Assembly: GCF_000004195.4 (NCBI RefSeq)
Contig: NC_030677.2
Coordinates: forward strand, 195,886,372-195,950,371
DNA length: 64,000 bases
Reading direction: 5' to 3'
Source of the DNA: Xenopus tropicalis
Taxonomy: Eukaryota > Chordata > Amphibia > Anura > Pipidae
Position 1 is the first letter of the stretch, and every line of letters begins with the position of its first letter. The notes under the pieces were generated by a model that saw nothing but the letters and a program-made list of their open reading frames with translations, searched no databases and was not told the origin of the DNA. Below, piece after piece: positions 16,061-47,699 of this stretch. A program made the position numbers and the translations under genes.

Positions 16061-16152
16061 TGGCTGTGAGTCTTTTGTACTGGTGGGAGGGGGGCCCAGA
16101 AAATTTTCTTGTGAGGGGCCCCGTGATTTCTGATGGCGGCCCTGGCCTTGGT

Positions 16153-16330
16153 AACTGGTCTCGAAGATTGACTGTAAATAGTGCATCCATGCTCTTATGC
16201 CTCATTTCATGTACATCCAGTTATTCTTCCAGGACTTCTTGAGTGCAGGTTGTAATGTGTAGTTTGTCTCTAGTAGTGACAGCAGCTATACCTTCACTAT
16301 GTTAAAGCATTGGGTTACTAGTTGTTTCTC
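16153..16330 (-). pseudogene. Rest of the LINE split by the hAT insertion
   Basis: Sequence after the second GCCTTGGT has the same character as that before the first copy. It should be the upstream part of the minus-strand LINE. The outer limit is not clear. Confidence 0.45.
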
Positions 16331-16367
16331 AGTTAGAAACACACGAGGGGGCTATGGATGGACAGAA

Positions 16368-16369
<2 letters not shown>

Positions 16370-16417
<48 letters not shown>

Positions 16418-16442
16418 TAGATTTATATATATATATATATAC
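16370..16442. repeat. (TA)n microsatellite
   Basis: Alternating AT from about 16370 to 16414, then a short interruption and a second block to 16441. Confidence 0.95.
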
Positions 16443-17278
16443 ACCAATGTATATATGTATTTACTTACCCTATTTTGATTTTCAGTTCCTTTCCTGTCTA
16501 GATATGATTTTGTGGGGATAACTTACTGTGACAAATAACCACAGGCAACATACACTCTGGTAAATACAGTGAACCCCATAAATCACAAATCATCAGTTTG
16601 TTGAGCTCTTTAGGCCTTTTGATGATTTTAAACTAAGGAGTTTCATTTAATCAAAACTGAGTTTACAAGGGGCCCTCTTTCAAAGCAAACATAGCACAAT
16701 TTTTGGAGGTTCCCATTAGCAACATCAATTATGCCATTTGTTTTAGAGGAATAACAGGAATTCAAAACATGCTGTACTTTTTAGGAGTCCCTGTTACTCC
16801 ACAAATTGCAAAAAGGAATAAAAACAAAGGATCGTAACAGTCAGTGTGGGTGCTGCCCTGCATGTTTTAATAACACAGCCCCCCTCATATTGGGATTCAG
16901 TTACCAGAAGGTTGACATCTTGGGGGAACAAGGCAGTCAGAATTGCTATAGCTATCCCAGTGAAGTTCAGGATGGCGGGGTAGGAATACTTTTTTTTCCA
17001 TCACACAGTACTATAGACCCCCAGATCAAGGTATGCTCTGGTTAGGAGTCCACTCAATGGTTTTAGGAACCCCTCAGTCTAGGATCGCCATTACAAATCA
17101 TCCAGCCCCATTCAGCAATGCCCTGCCAACTAAGTAACAAGGGCCCTAATGACAAATAAATAAAAAATGCTGCCCTATATAGCACATTTGACCACGCCCC
17201 CATTCTGCCCAGACCACGCCCAATACAGACAAAAAAGTCCTGTGCCCAGCCCAGCTCCACCTATTGCCTGCATGCTCA
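16443..17278. other. Intergenic, no gene seen
   Basis: No coding signature. Short frames at 16806-17045 (+) and 17063-17260 (-) have no recognised family. Confidence 0.5.
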
Positions 17279-17281
17279 TTA

Positions 17282-17465
17282 GGGTGAAGCCACATGTTGC
17301 TAATTAGTAGCACCTACTTGTCATGGCTACTAAATGCCAGAAATGACACTGCCATAGACAATACTGAGAACTGCCTCCACTAAAACGTACATAGCAACAA
17401 TTATCAGTAAATGATCAGCATTGTCTATTTTAGTAGCTGCTACTAGTAGCTCAGTGTCTTCACCC
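17282..17465. mobile_element. Harbinger-like MITE (GGGTGAAG family)
   Basis: GGGTGAAG at the left and CTTCACCC at the right, flanked by TTA on both sides (17279-17281, 17466-17468). A 3-bp TWA duplication fits PIF/Harbinger elements. Confidence 0.75.
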
Positions 17466-17599
17466 TTACACTACTATGCCCAGGAACCGCCCCAACCCAT
17501 CTGCTGGCCCAAGTTCTAGTTACGTTCCCAGCCACATGACCCTGATAGGAATTCCACCTGCCTGGCATGATGGCAGCCCTACCTTGATCACTCCTATAA

Positions 17600-39594
<21,995 letters not shown>

Positions 39595-40081
39595 GCCTCC
39601 GGCAACATAAGCGAATCCATATCGAGCAATAAGCATGCAGTGATCTGTAGCCAAATGCTTCCAGTCTCAATCCAGTTATGACCGACCAACAGCTGAAAGC
39701 TCTTGTCACAATGCAATTTGCACATACGATTCCAAGACTATGTTAGACCTCAATCCGTAGTGTGATCATTATTTTTAATAGTTCCTTGTCAACGCATATA
39801 AATTGTATATATTTTTCAGGTTGACAAAAGTTTTAATTGCACATTTTATCGAGCACTGGGCTACTTTGCATATTCCCAAGATAAACCTCAACATCTTGTC
39901 TTAAATTTGTTATTTTTTTTCTTGTCTTGTGAAATACATAGAAGTGATCACATGATAATTTAGTGGTTTAAGCATGCCGGCCATAATTCTGCAGCTTAAA
40001 CTCCACTGGGATAGATCAGTCTGGTGAATAAGGGCAGTAAATGTGGATATCAAAAGGCAATTTGTACAAATATATAATAAA
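39595..40081 (+). other. prkaa1: prkaa1 3' UTR (at least)
   Basis: Follows the stop. A possible AATAAA lies at 40076-40081, followed by A/T runs. The true poly(A) site could be further downstream, because mammalian PRKAA1 has a long 3' UTR. Confidence 0.5.
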
Positions 40082-40389
40082 AAAAGGATTTTTTTTTTTT
40101 TTTTTTTAAGGATAAGGACTCATGTATGTACTTTATGGCTAGCTATTATTTACATGTAACTTTCACTAATATATGGGGACGTTAGAACAATCCATTGGCT
40201 GTTTATTGTTCCTAAGCTGTTTAGCTTCCTTTGCAACCTCAAAGCTAGAGGTCCAAGCCCTCGATGCTCTCCCATGGCTGATTTACAAATGACATAGCGC
40301 TTGGAATGTAATCTATATTACAAATTGGGATAATTGTCCCATTGCATAGAAAGTGGTCGGATCAGACTGGCCTACCAGTGGAGCTAGAC

Positions 40390-40602
40390 CAGGGGTGGGC
40401 AAACTTAGGGTCAGGGGCCACATTGACTTTTAAAATTTGACAGACTGGTCGGGCCAGCACCTACATACAGTCTTGAAGCCAAGTCTCACGTGATGAGACT
40501 TGCGGAGTTGAGACAAAGCGAGACACGCCAATCCTTGGCGGGCCGGATAAAAAAGACCAACGGGCCGGACGTTGCCTGCGGGCCGTAGTTTGCCCACCCC
40601 TG
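40390..40602. mobile_element. hAT MITE (CAGGGGTGGGCAAACT)
   Basis: Perfect 16-bp inverted ends CAGGGGTGGGCAAACT / AGTTTGCCCACCCCTG. Flanks AGCTAGAC and AGCTAGAG match at 7 of 8. No coding capacity. Confidence 0.88.
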
Positions 40603-41109
40603 AGCTAGAGCCTAGGTGAATTCCAATCAGTACATCTGTGTTTGCTCCTTGGGCCTATATAAAGACATTACCATTTGGCGCTATCTGTCTAAGTGCTGAG
40701 AGAGTGATCCCTGGATATCAGGTTCTCTGGTAGGTCTTGTGGGACCCAGTTGGAGACACTGTATAGTTGGTGTTTGACATTTTTCTCATTTTTGAGGACG
40801 GGACTTCTCAGACTGTGCCTGTTTACATATATGCTTTTCCTGGGAACAGGGGAATCTGTTGGTAGTGGTGGAAGGATTCCGGAACCCCCTGCTTATATGG
40901 CATGAAACCCAGATACTGCATGTGGAAGAATTCCATGATTATGGGAATAGACCTTTCTAGTTCTGTGTGTGGAGTCCTCGCAGCTTGGAATGCACTTGAG
41001 GAAGTCCATGAGAACATAACCATGACGGGAAACCCCCTCAAACATTTCTTGGCTATTGTTGGAAAAAATAACCCAATTTTTGATAATAGGTCATTCAGTT
41101 GGGTATATA

Positions 41110-42724
41110 CAGTGGAGGAAATAATTATTTGACCCCTCACTGATTTTGTAAGTTTGTCCAATGACAAAGAAATGAAAAGTCTCAGAACAGTATCATTTCA
41201 ATGGTAGGTTTATTTTAACTGTGGCAGATAGCACATCAAAAGGAAAATCGAAAAAATAACTTTAAATAAAAGATAGCAACTGATTTGCATTTCATTGAGT
41301 GAAATAAGTTTTTGAACCCCTACCAACCATTAAGAGTTCTGGCTCCCACAGAGTGGTTAGACACTTCTACTCAATTAGTCAACCTCATTAAGGACACCTG
41401 TCTTAACTAGTCACCTGTATAAAAGACACCTGTCCACAGAATCAATCAATCAAGCAGACTCCAAACTCTCCAACATGGGAAAGACCAAAGAGCTGTCCAA
41501 GGATGCCAGAGACAAAATTGTAGACCTGCACAAGGCTGGAATGGGCTACAAATCCATTAGCAAGAAGCTGGGAGAGAAGGTGACAACTGTTGGTGCGATT
41601 GTTCGAAAATGGAAGGAGCACAAAATGACCATCAATCGACCTCGCTCTGGGGCTCCACGCAAGATCTCACCTCGTGGGGTGTCAATGATTCTGAGAAAGG
41701 TGAAAAAGCATCCTAGAACTACACGGGAGGAGTTAGTTAATGACCTCAAATTAGCAGGGACCACAGTCACCAAGAAAACCATTGGAAACACATTACACCG
41801 CAATGGATTAAAATCCTGCAGGGCTCGCAAGGTCCCCCTGCTCAAGAAGGCACATGTGCAGGCCTGTCTGAAGTTTGCCAATAAACACCTGAATGATTCT
41901 GTGAGTGACTGGGAGAAGGTGCTGTGGTCTGATGAGACCAAAATAGAGCTCTTTGGCATTAACTCAACTCGCTGTGTTTGGAGGAAGAAAAATGCTGCCT
42001 ATGACCCCCAAAACACCGTCCCCACCGTCAAGCATGGGGGTGGAAACATTTTGCTTTGGGGGTGTTTTTCTGCTAAGGGCACAGGACAACTTATTCGCAT
42101 TAACGGGAAAATGGACGGAGCCATGTATCGTGAAATCCTGAACGACAACCTCCTTCCCTCTGCCAGGAAACTGAAAATGGGTCGTGGATGGGTGTTCCAG
42201 CACAACAATGACCCAAAACATACAGCAAAGGCAACAAAGGAGTGGCTCAAGAAGAAGCACATTAAGGTCATGGAGTGGCCTAGTCAGTCTCCGGACCTTA
42301 ATCCAATAGAAAACCTATGGAGGGAGCTCAAGCTCAGAGTTGCACAGAGACAGCCTCGAAACCTTAGGGATTTAGAGATGATCTGCAAAGAGGAGTGGGA
42401 CCAACATTCCTCCTAAAATGTGCGCAAACTTGCTCATCAATTACAAGAAACGTTTGACCTCTGTGCTTGCAAACAAGGGTTTTTCCACTAAGTATTAAGT
42501 TTTTGAACCCTCTAACAAAAAAAGACTTATTTCACTCAATGAAATGCAAATCAGTTGCTATCTTTTATTTAAAGTTATTTTTTCGATTTTCCTTTTGATG
42601 TGCTATCTGCCACTGTTAAAATAAACCTACCATTGAAATGATACTGTTCTGAGACTTTTCATTTCTTTGTCATTGGACAAACTTACAAAATCAGTGAGGG
42701 GTCAAATAATTATTTCCTCCACTG
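41110..42724 (+). mobile_element. Full-length Tc1-type transposon
   Basis: 1615 bp between TA dinucleotides (41108-41109 and 42725-42726). Inverted repeats of about 204 bp (41110-41313 and 42521-42724) begin CAGTGGAGGAAATAATTA and are nearly identical to each other, suggesting a fairly recent insertion. A single transposase frame lies between them on the + strand. Confidence 0.95.
41475..42416 (+). pseudogene. Tc1-type transposase, inactivated
   Basis: A 313-codon frame from [10 protein letters not shown]. The N-terminal half has paired-like helix-turn-helix DNA-binding domains with a GRPR-like box ([10 protein letters not shown], 54-63). The DDE domain has Asp153 (WSDETK) and Glu279 (LNPIENLW), with the usual 34-residue spacing, but position 244 is Asn (QHNNDPKHT), where the family has the second catalytic Asp. 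The frame then stops at 42414-42416. The expected C-terminal tail continues in another frame to a TAA at about 42498, so a one-base indel lies near 42395-42410. Both changes should abolish transposition. Confidence 0.92.
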
Positions 42725-43185
42725 TATATGTTAAAAAAATGCTAAAAATATATATAGTGTTTTTATATATATTTTTTTTTTTTTTTTTTTGCACAGACTT
42801 ACCTGATGCCACAGAATGAGAGGAATAGTCTGCCTCCAACTCATTGGAATGATTCCCCCTTTGGCTAGCAGAATCATTAAGCTCTTATCTATAAACTATA
42901 TATTCCGAATCCATTATATAAAAAAAGAATAACCACTATTACCAATTGCCTTTCCTATAGCAAAGCTGCAGCATGTTTAAATTCCTGTAGGGCATTTGAG
43001 CCCTGATGCCACTTACTGAGTTTGGCAGGTATAGTAAGTAACCTTATAAAGTGAGCTTTGATTACTGATGGATTCAATTATTAATTAGTACTCTGTTCCA
43101 GCCCTTGGATGTACCTGCTGATAGGGTGTAACTGCTTCATATCCCTATGTGTAAGAGCCCTTGGTTTGAATGTTGTGGGATGAAC
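42725..43185. other. Intergenic, no gene seen
   Basis: T-run at 42771-42790 and AT-rich sequence between the Tc1 element and the LINE tail. Confidence 0.5.
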
Positions 43186-43394
43186 TACATAGTAACATAG
43201 TAAGTTAGGTTGAAAAAAAAAAAAAAAAGACGTCAATCAAGTTCAACCATAATGCCTATATATAACCTGCCTAACTACTAGTTGATCCAGAGGAAGGCAA
43301 AAATCCCATCTGAAGCCTCTCTAATTTGCCGCAGAGGGGAAAAATTCCTTCCTGACTCCAAGATGGCAATCGGACCAGTCCCTGGATCAACTAG

Positions 43395-44132
43395 TACTAA
43401 GAGCTATCTCCCATAACCCTGTATTCCCTCACTTGTACTGAGAGCTATCTCCCATACCCCTGTATTCCCTCACTTGTACTGAGAGCTATCTCCCATACCC
43501 CTGTATTCCCTCACTTGTACTGAGAGCTATCTCCCATACCCCTGTATTCCCTCACTTGTACTAAGAGCTATCTCCCATACCCCTGTATTCCCTCACTTGT
43601 ACTGAGAGCTATCTCCCCTACCCCTGTATTCCCTCACTTGTACTGAGAGCTATCCCCCCTACCCCTGTATTCCCTCACTTGTACTGAGAGCTATCCCCCC
43701 TACCCCTGTATTCCCTCACTTGTACTGAGAGCTATCTCCCATACCCCTGTATTTCCTCACTTTTACTGAGAGCTATCCCCCCTACCCCTGTATTCCCTCA
43801 CTTGTACTGAGAGCTATCTCCCATACCCCTGTATTCCCTCACTTGTACTGAGAGCTATCTCCCCTACCCCTGTATTCCCTCACTTGTACTGAGAGCTATC
43901 TCCCCTACCCCTGTATTCCCTCACTTGTACTAAGAGCTATCTCCCATACCCCTGTATTCCCTCACTTGTACTGAGAGCTATCCCCCCTACCCCTGTATTC
44001 CCTCACTTGTACTAAGAGCTATCTCCCATACCCCTGTATTCCCTCACTTGTACTGAGAGCTATCCCCCCTACCCCTGTATTCCCTCACTTGTACTAAGAG
44101 CTATCTCCCATAACCCTGTATTCCCTCACTTG
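43395..44132. repeat. 41-bp tandem repeat, 18 units, in the LINE 3' region
   Basis: Unit begins TACTGAGAGCTATCTCCC and ends ATTCCCTCACTTG. 738 bp equals exactly 18 units of 41 bp, with substitutions but no length change. Variants are ACTAAG/ACTGAG and CCCATACC/CCCCTACC. Confidence 0.95.
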
Positions 44133-44338
44133 CTAAAAAGCCCCCCCAACCCCTTCTTGTACCTATCTAATGTATCAGCCAGCACGACTGGTTCAGGGAG
44201 GGAATTCCACAACTTGTAAAAAATCCTTTCCTAATATTTAAACGGAACCTTCTTTCTTCTAATCGTAATCGGTGCCCTCGTGTCAGTTGGAAGAACCTAC
44301 TGGTATATAAAGAATTAAAGAGGTTATTATATGATCTT

Positions 44339-45410
44339 ATATTTTTATGCATATATCATATCTTAAGCGCGTCTTCTCTATTGTAAACAGACCCAACTTG
44401 GCCAGTCTTTCTTCATAACGGAGACTTTCCATACCCTTTACCAGTTTAGTTGCCCTTCTCTGGACCCTCTCTAACTCAATCATGTCCCGTTTGAGCACTG
44501 GAGACCAAAACTGAACGGCATATTTTACTGTAGATGGGGCCTTACCAGCGCTCTGTGAAGGGGAAGAATAACCCCCTCCTTCTGCAAATATATGCCCCTT
44601 GCAGCTGCTGCCTGGCATTGCTTGCTACAGCCAAGTTTATTATCTACAATTACTGTCATCTGCAAACAATGATACATTACTTATAATACCCTCCCCCAAG
44701 TCATTTATGAACAAGTTAAAGAAAAGTACAGAACCCTGAACCCTGGAACCTTATTCCAAGTAGAGAATGTGCCATTAACAACCACCCTCTGTACCCGATC
44801 CTGTAGCCAGTTTTCTATCCATGTGCAAGCGACTTCACTAAGACCAATAGACCTTAGCTTAGAAAGCAGTCGTTTGTGGGGAACGGTATCAAATGCTTTG
44901 GCAAAATCCAAATAGATTATATCTACTGCATCCCCACTGTCCAACTTCTTACTTACCTCATCATAAAAAGCAATTAAATTGGTCTGACATGACCTGTCCT
45001 TCATAAAGCCATGCTGATTACTGCTCATAATGCCATTCTCCAGAACATGATTTTGTATGTGATCCCTTAACAAACCTTAACTTGCCCACCACGGATGTCA
45101 AACTTACAGGCATTTATTTTTTACATTTATTGTGTGTAACCCTTTAAGCACCATATCCTGTGCCAACCACTGTGTAGTTGGAGCTGAGGCAACAGTGCAG
45201 CTATTGGGTGGGACTTGGCCCTCTGGCTCCTCTACTGTATACACAGAAGAAAAGAACTGGTTAAGCACATCTGCCTTTTCTGTATCTGCTGTAACCATAT
45301 TGTTACTATAACTCAATGGGGCCACACCCTCAACCTGCATCTTTTTATTAATATACTTAAAAAACTTTTTTGGGGTTAGTCTTGGCCTCGGCCGCGATGC
45401 GCTCCTCATT
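44339..45410 (-). pseudogene. LINE reverse transcriptase, broken
   Basis: Minus-strand pieces are TPKKFFKYINKKMQVEG (about 45370), NQHGFMKDRSCQTNL and IIYLDFAKAFDTVPHKRLL (about 45010-44880; first catalytic Asp in LDFAKAFD), then a frame change to FFNLFINDLGEGI and SLFADD (about 44720-44655; the two catalytic Asp present), and AVQFWSPVLKRDMIELERVQ (about 44530). The motif order and wording fit the CR1/L2 group. At least one frameshift and in-frame stops kill it. Confidence 0.85.
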
Positions 45411-45687
45411 TTCTATCTTTGCCTTTCGGATTGTTGTTTTACAGCCTTTGTTATAGTGTTTAGATTTATTAAACGCAGCTTCTGTCCCCTCTGACTTCTT
45501 TACTTCAGAATTAAGCCACATAGGGTGATTCTTAACAGTTCTATATTTACATAAATTGAGAACAGTAATGATTTAATATCCATTACAACCATTTCTGCTC
45601 TGTGTTTTTAGCAGAAAACCTACTGCCCCAATCTATGCCCTGAAGCACTGCCCTTAAGGATCTAAAATTTGCTTTTCTGAATATAAA

Positions 45688-45928
45688 GGAAAAGTAACAC
45701 AAAAAATTTTTAAGTAAAAAAGCTATTCTACCCTGCAGCAATAATTGCCCTATTCTGCAAACCACTTAGTATTTTAAATGCTTTAATAGAAAATACCTGG
45801 TAAAACTTGGCTTCCTGTCAATTGAACTATGGCAATACGGTGAAGGAAGGAGCAGCATCCACTATGCGACGATTGATTGATTGAGCCTAGCCTGACTCCT
45901 TTCTATACAGAAGGAAGGCTAGGCTCGA
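45688..45928. repeat. Insertion in the LINE, TTAA-MITE relative with terminal hairpin
   Basis: Starts near AAAGGAAAAGTAACACAAA and interrupts the LINE coding order. It ends in the hairpin GAGCCTAGCCT / AGGCTAGGCTC at about 45884-45926. Exact borders not resolved. Confidence 0.45.
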
Positions 45929-46330
45929 TCAACTTTATGTCACAGGTGGTTGGCTCCTCAACAACCTGTGACATAAAGTTGTCATGCAAGAAGTTTATAA
46001 ACTTGTTCCCATTTACTGTCCTGGCAGTACTATTGCCCCAGTCAATATCAGGGTAATTAAAATCCCCCATTGTTATCACTTGCCCCAAACTAGCAGTATT
46101 TTTATATTTGCAACACTTACATTAGGGGGGGGCTATAGCATACCCCTACAGCTAATTTGGTGAACGCTTTACTGTCTGTGAGAAGCTCAACCAATGAGGC
46201 TTCAGCTTCCTCATTTACCATCATCACCTCCTCCTTTATACTTGCATTTAATTCCTGATTAATGAACAGACACACTCCTCCTCCTCCAATATTAACTGCC
46301 CAGTCATGAGACTCATGTGATTCAACCAAG
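45900..46330 (-). pseudogene. LINE apurinic-type endonuclease, broken
   Basis: Minus-strand fragments: NIGGGGVCLFINQELNAS and LAVGVCYSPP (46290-46125), then ITMGDFNYPDIDWGNS (about 46075), the GDFN motif of exonuclease-endonuclease-phosphatase domains. Frame changes separate them. Confidence 0.8.
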
Positions 46331-46530
46331 TTTCAGCAACACCAATCACATTATATTTCTGCTCCAACGCCAGTACCTCCAGCTCTCCCATTTTACCAGT
46401 CAGACTCCTTGCATTAGTAAACATACATTTAATACTGGTACCAGTGTTAGAATGTCACGTAAACAACTTATGGGCCTCCCTGCCATTATCAGTACCCCCC
46501 AAGCAAGTCTCCTCCCCTTTTTCCCTTACT

Positions 46531-46785
46531 ATGCTTAATATAAATAAGCTGCTGTGTGACCATGGGGGTAGCTATTCCAATTGAAATAGTGATAAATGGT
46601 ACAGTTACATAGCAGATAATAGATAAGACCTGTAGAATACAATGGTGCTTTACAGAGTATATCTGTTATCTGCTATGTAACCTGTGCCTTTTATCCCTTT
46701 TTCTAGTTTAAATGGCTGCCCCTATGGCTACACAGCAGGGTATTTATTTAATTATAGTAGTCGTTCTGAAGTAAACACACAACCC
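46531..46785. mobile_element. Truncated copy of the TTAA MITE
   Basis: Internal blocks AAATAAGCTGCTGTGTG, CATAGCAGATAA and TGGCTACACAGCAG match the copies at 4648, 19638 and 37105, but both ends are missing. Confidence 0.7.
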
Positions 46786-46849
46786 CTGTGCTTTATTTAT
46801 ATCTTGTTATACCCCAGTTACTCGTTAGGGGTCTGAATGACACGCAATT

Positions 46850-46965
46850 TATGGGGTATTTGATAAATACACTTCTAAAAATTTCATAGGAATGAATAGA
46901 AAGTGGGTGAGATTTTCTGTGGTGCACTCTAATCTTATATATGATAAATCTGCCCCCAAGGGGCA
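46850..46965. repeat. Interspersed repeat, inverse of 62785-62880
   Basis: CATAGGAATGAATAGAAAGTG and GTGAGATTTTCTGTGG correspond, inverted, to sequence near 62785-62880; ends not resolved. Confidence 0.5.
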
Positions 46966-47268
46966 TCTGACTGTCCTGAAGTGCCTGGAGCCTGGATGAA
47001 TGGATACACCACCCCCCCATTTGCAAAACTGGTACATTCTTGCCCCCCAATGACTTAAAGCTGCAATTGCAGCAAAAGGTTCATAAAACTTAAATACATT
47101 AACTACTTTCTAATACCAAACATTGCCACATTAAAACATTTTTTCAGTGCTCTAAATAAGAAGCTCACAGGAGTAATATTATTTAAGAGTGATATAGTTA
47201 TATATAAGAGTGCAGGACACATAAATGGGAAATCTCAGGTCTATATTAATCACAGATTATATTGAAGA

Positions 47269-47462
47269 ACTACAATTCCCTACATTCCCCGTTATTGTGA
47301 GGCCCCTAGCTGCATAACCGTGGGAAACAGACAGCCATTGCCTTGGGCACAGCCGCTTCTCAGTGACTGACCCAGGGTTAGTGGTGTTTGTCCCGCAGCC
47401 CCATCCAGCCCCGCCCCCTCCCATGTGCACGGAGGAAGGAAAACAGAGAGCCGGAGTCTCAG
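47269..47462 (+). promoter_or_regulatory. ttc33: ttc33 promoter and presumed noncoding exon 1
   Basis: ACTACAATTCCC at 47269-47280 matches the ZNF143/SBF-type motif common at vertebrate promoters. GC boxes (CCCCGCCCCC near 47409-47420) follow. A donor-like CAG/GTAGTG at 47460-47468 would end a noncoding first exon and splice to the start-codon exon at 51132-51356. The exon is inferred from position and composition only. Confidence 0.5.
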
Positions 47463-47478
47463 GTAGTGTATGTGGGGA

Positions 47479-47512
47479 GCTGGGGCTGGGGCTGGGGCTG
47501 GGGCTGGGGCTA
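47479..47512. repeat. (GGGGCT)n hexanucleotide
   Basis: About five units just inside the presumed ttc33 intron 1. Each unit has a G4 run, so the + strand RNA/DNA could form quadruplexes. Confidence 0.9.
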
Positions 47513-47699
47513 CGGGCACACGGACTGGGCTAGTGGCCTCAGTGGCACTCAGGCTCATAGTGGAGCAGGCACTCAGGGCTGCTAGTATATTCTAATTATA
47601 TAGAATCCTGCCTCCAAGTGTCATCCTCACTGGCCTGAAGTCTGGTATGATCAGTGTTACTGTGCCTTGTATATCCTTCTGATACAATACACTGTGTGC

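Larger units (their letters stand above)
14804..16144. mobile_element. Non-autonomous hAT element carrying a promoter-like core and a minisatellite
   Basis: Inverted ends CAGGGCCGCCATCAG (14804-14818) and CTGATGGCGGCCCTG (16130-16144) are flanked by a perfect 8-bp duplication GCCTTGGT (14796-14803 and 16145-16152), diagnostic of hAT transposition. The host sequence on both sides appears to be the same minus-strand LINE. Inside are a GC-rich promoter-like block (about 14935-15070) and roughly 30 copies of a G-rich minisatellite (15131-16060). No transposase frame. Confidence 0.9.
43190..46420 (-). mobile_element. CR1-type LINE, nearly whole but decayed
   Basis: Minus-strand order: endonuclease remains (46330-45900), reverse transcriptase (45410-44640), C-terminal domain (44620-44339), then a noncoding 3' part with a 41-bp tandem array, ending in CTTACTATGTTACTATGTAG. 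The tail resembles that of the fragment at 9999. Frames are broken in several places, and a MITE-like insertion sits near 45688-45928. Confidence 0.82.

Noticed and set aside
15553..16242. 229-codon and other long frames in the G-rich array
   Set aside because: The repeat is stop-free in five frames, so frame length carries no evidence of coding. Kept only as a finding about the repeat.
41546..42271. Minus-strand frames in the Tc1 element
   Set aside because: Shadows of the transposase frame on the other strand.
43395..44132. CRISPR-like regular array
   Set aside because: Contiguous 41-bp units without spacers, inside a LINE tail.
47292..47558. Overlapping frames rich in Pro-Ala or Gly-Trp
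   Set aside because: They arise from the GGGGCT repeat and the GC-rich promoter.
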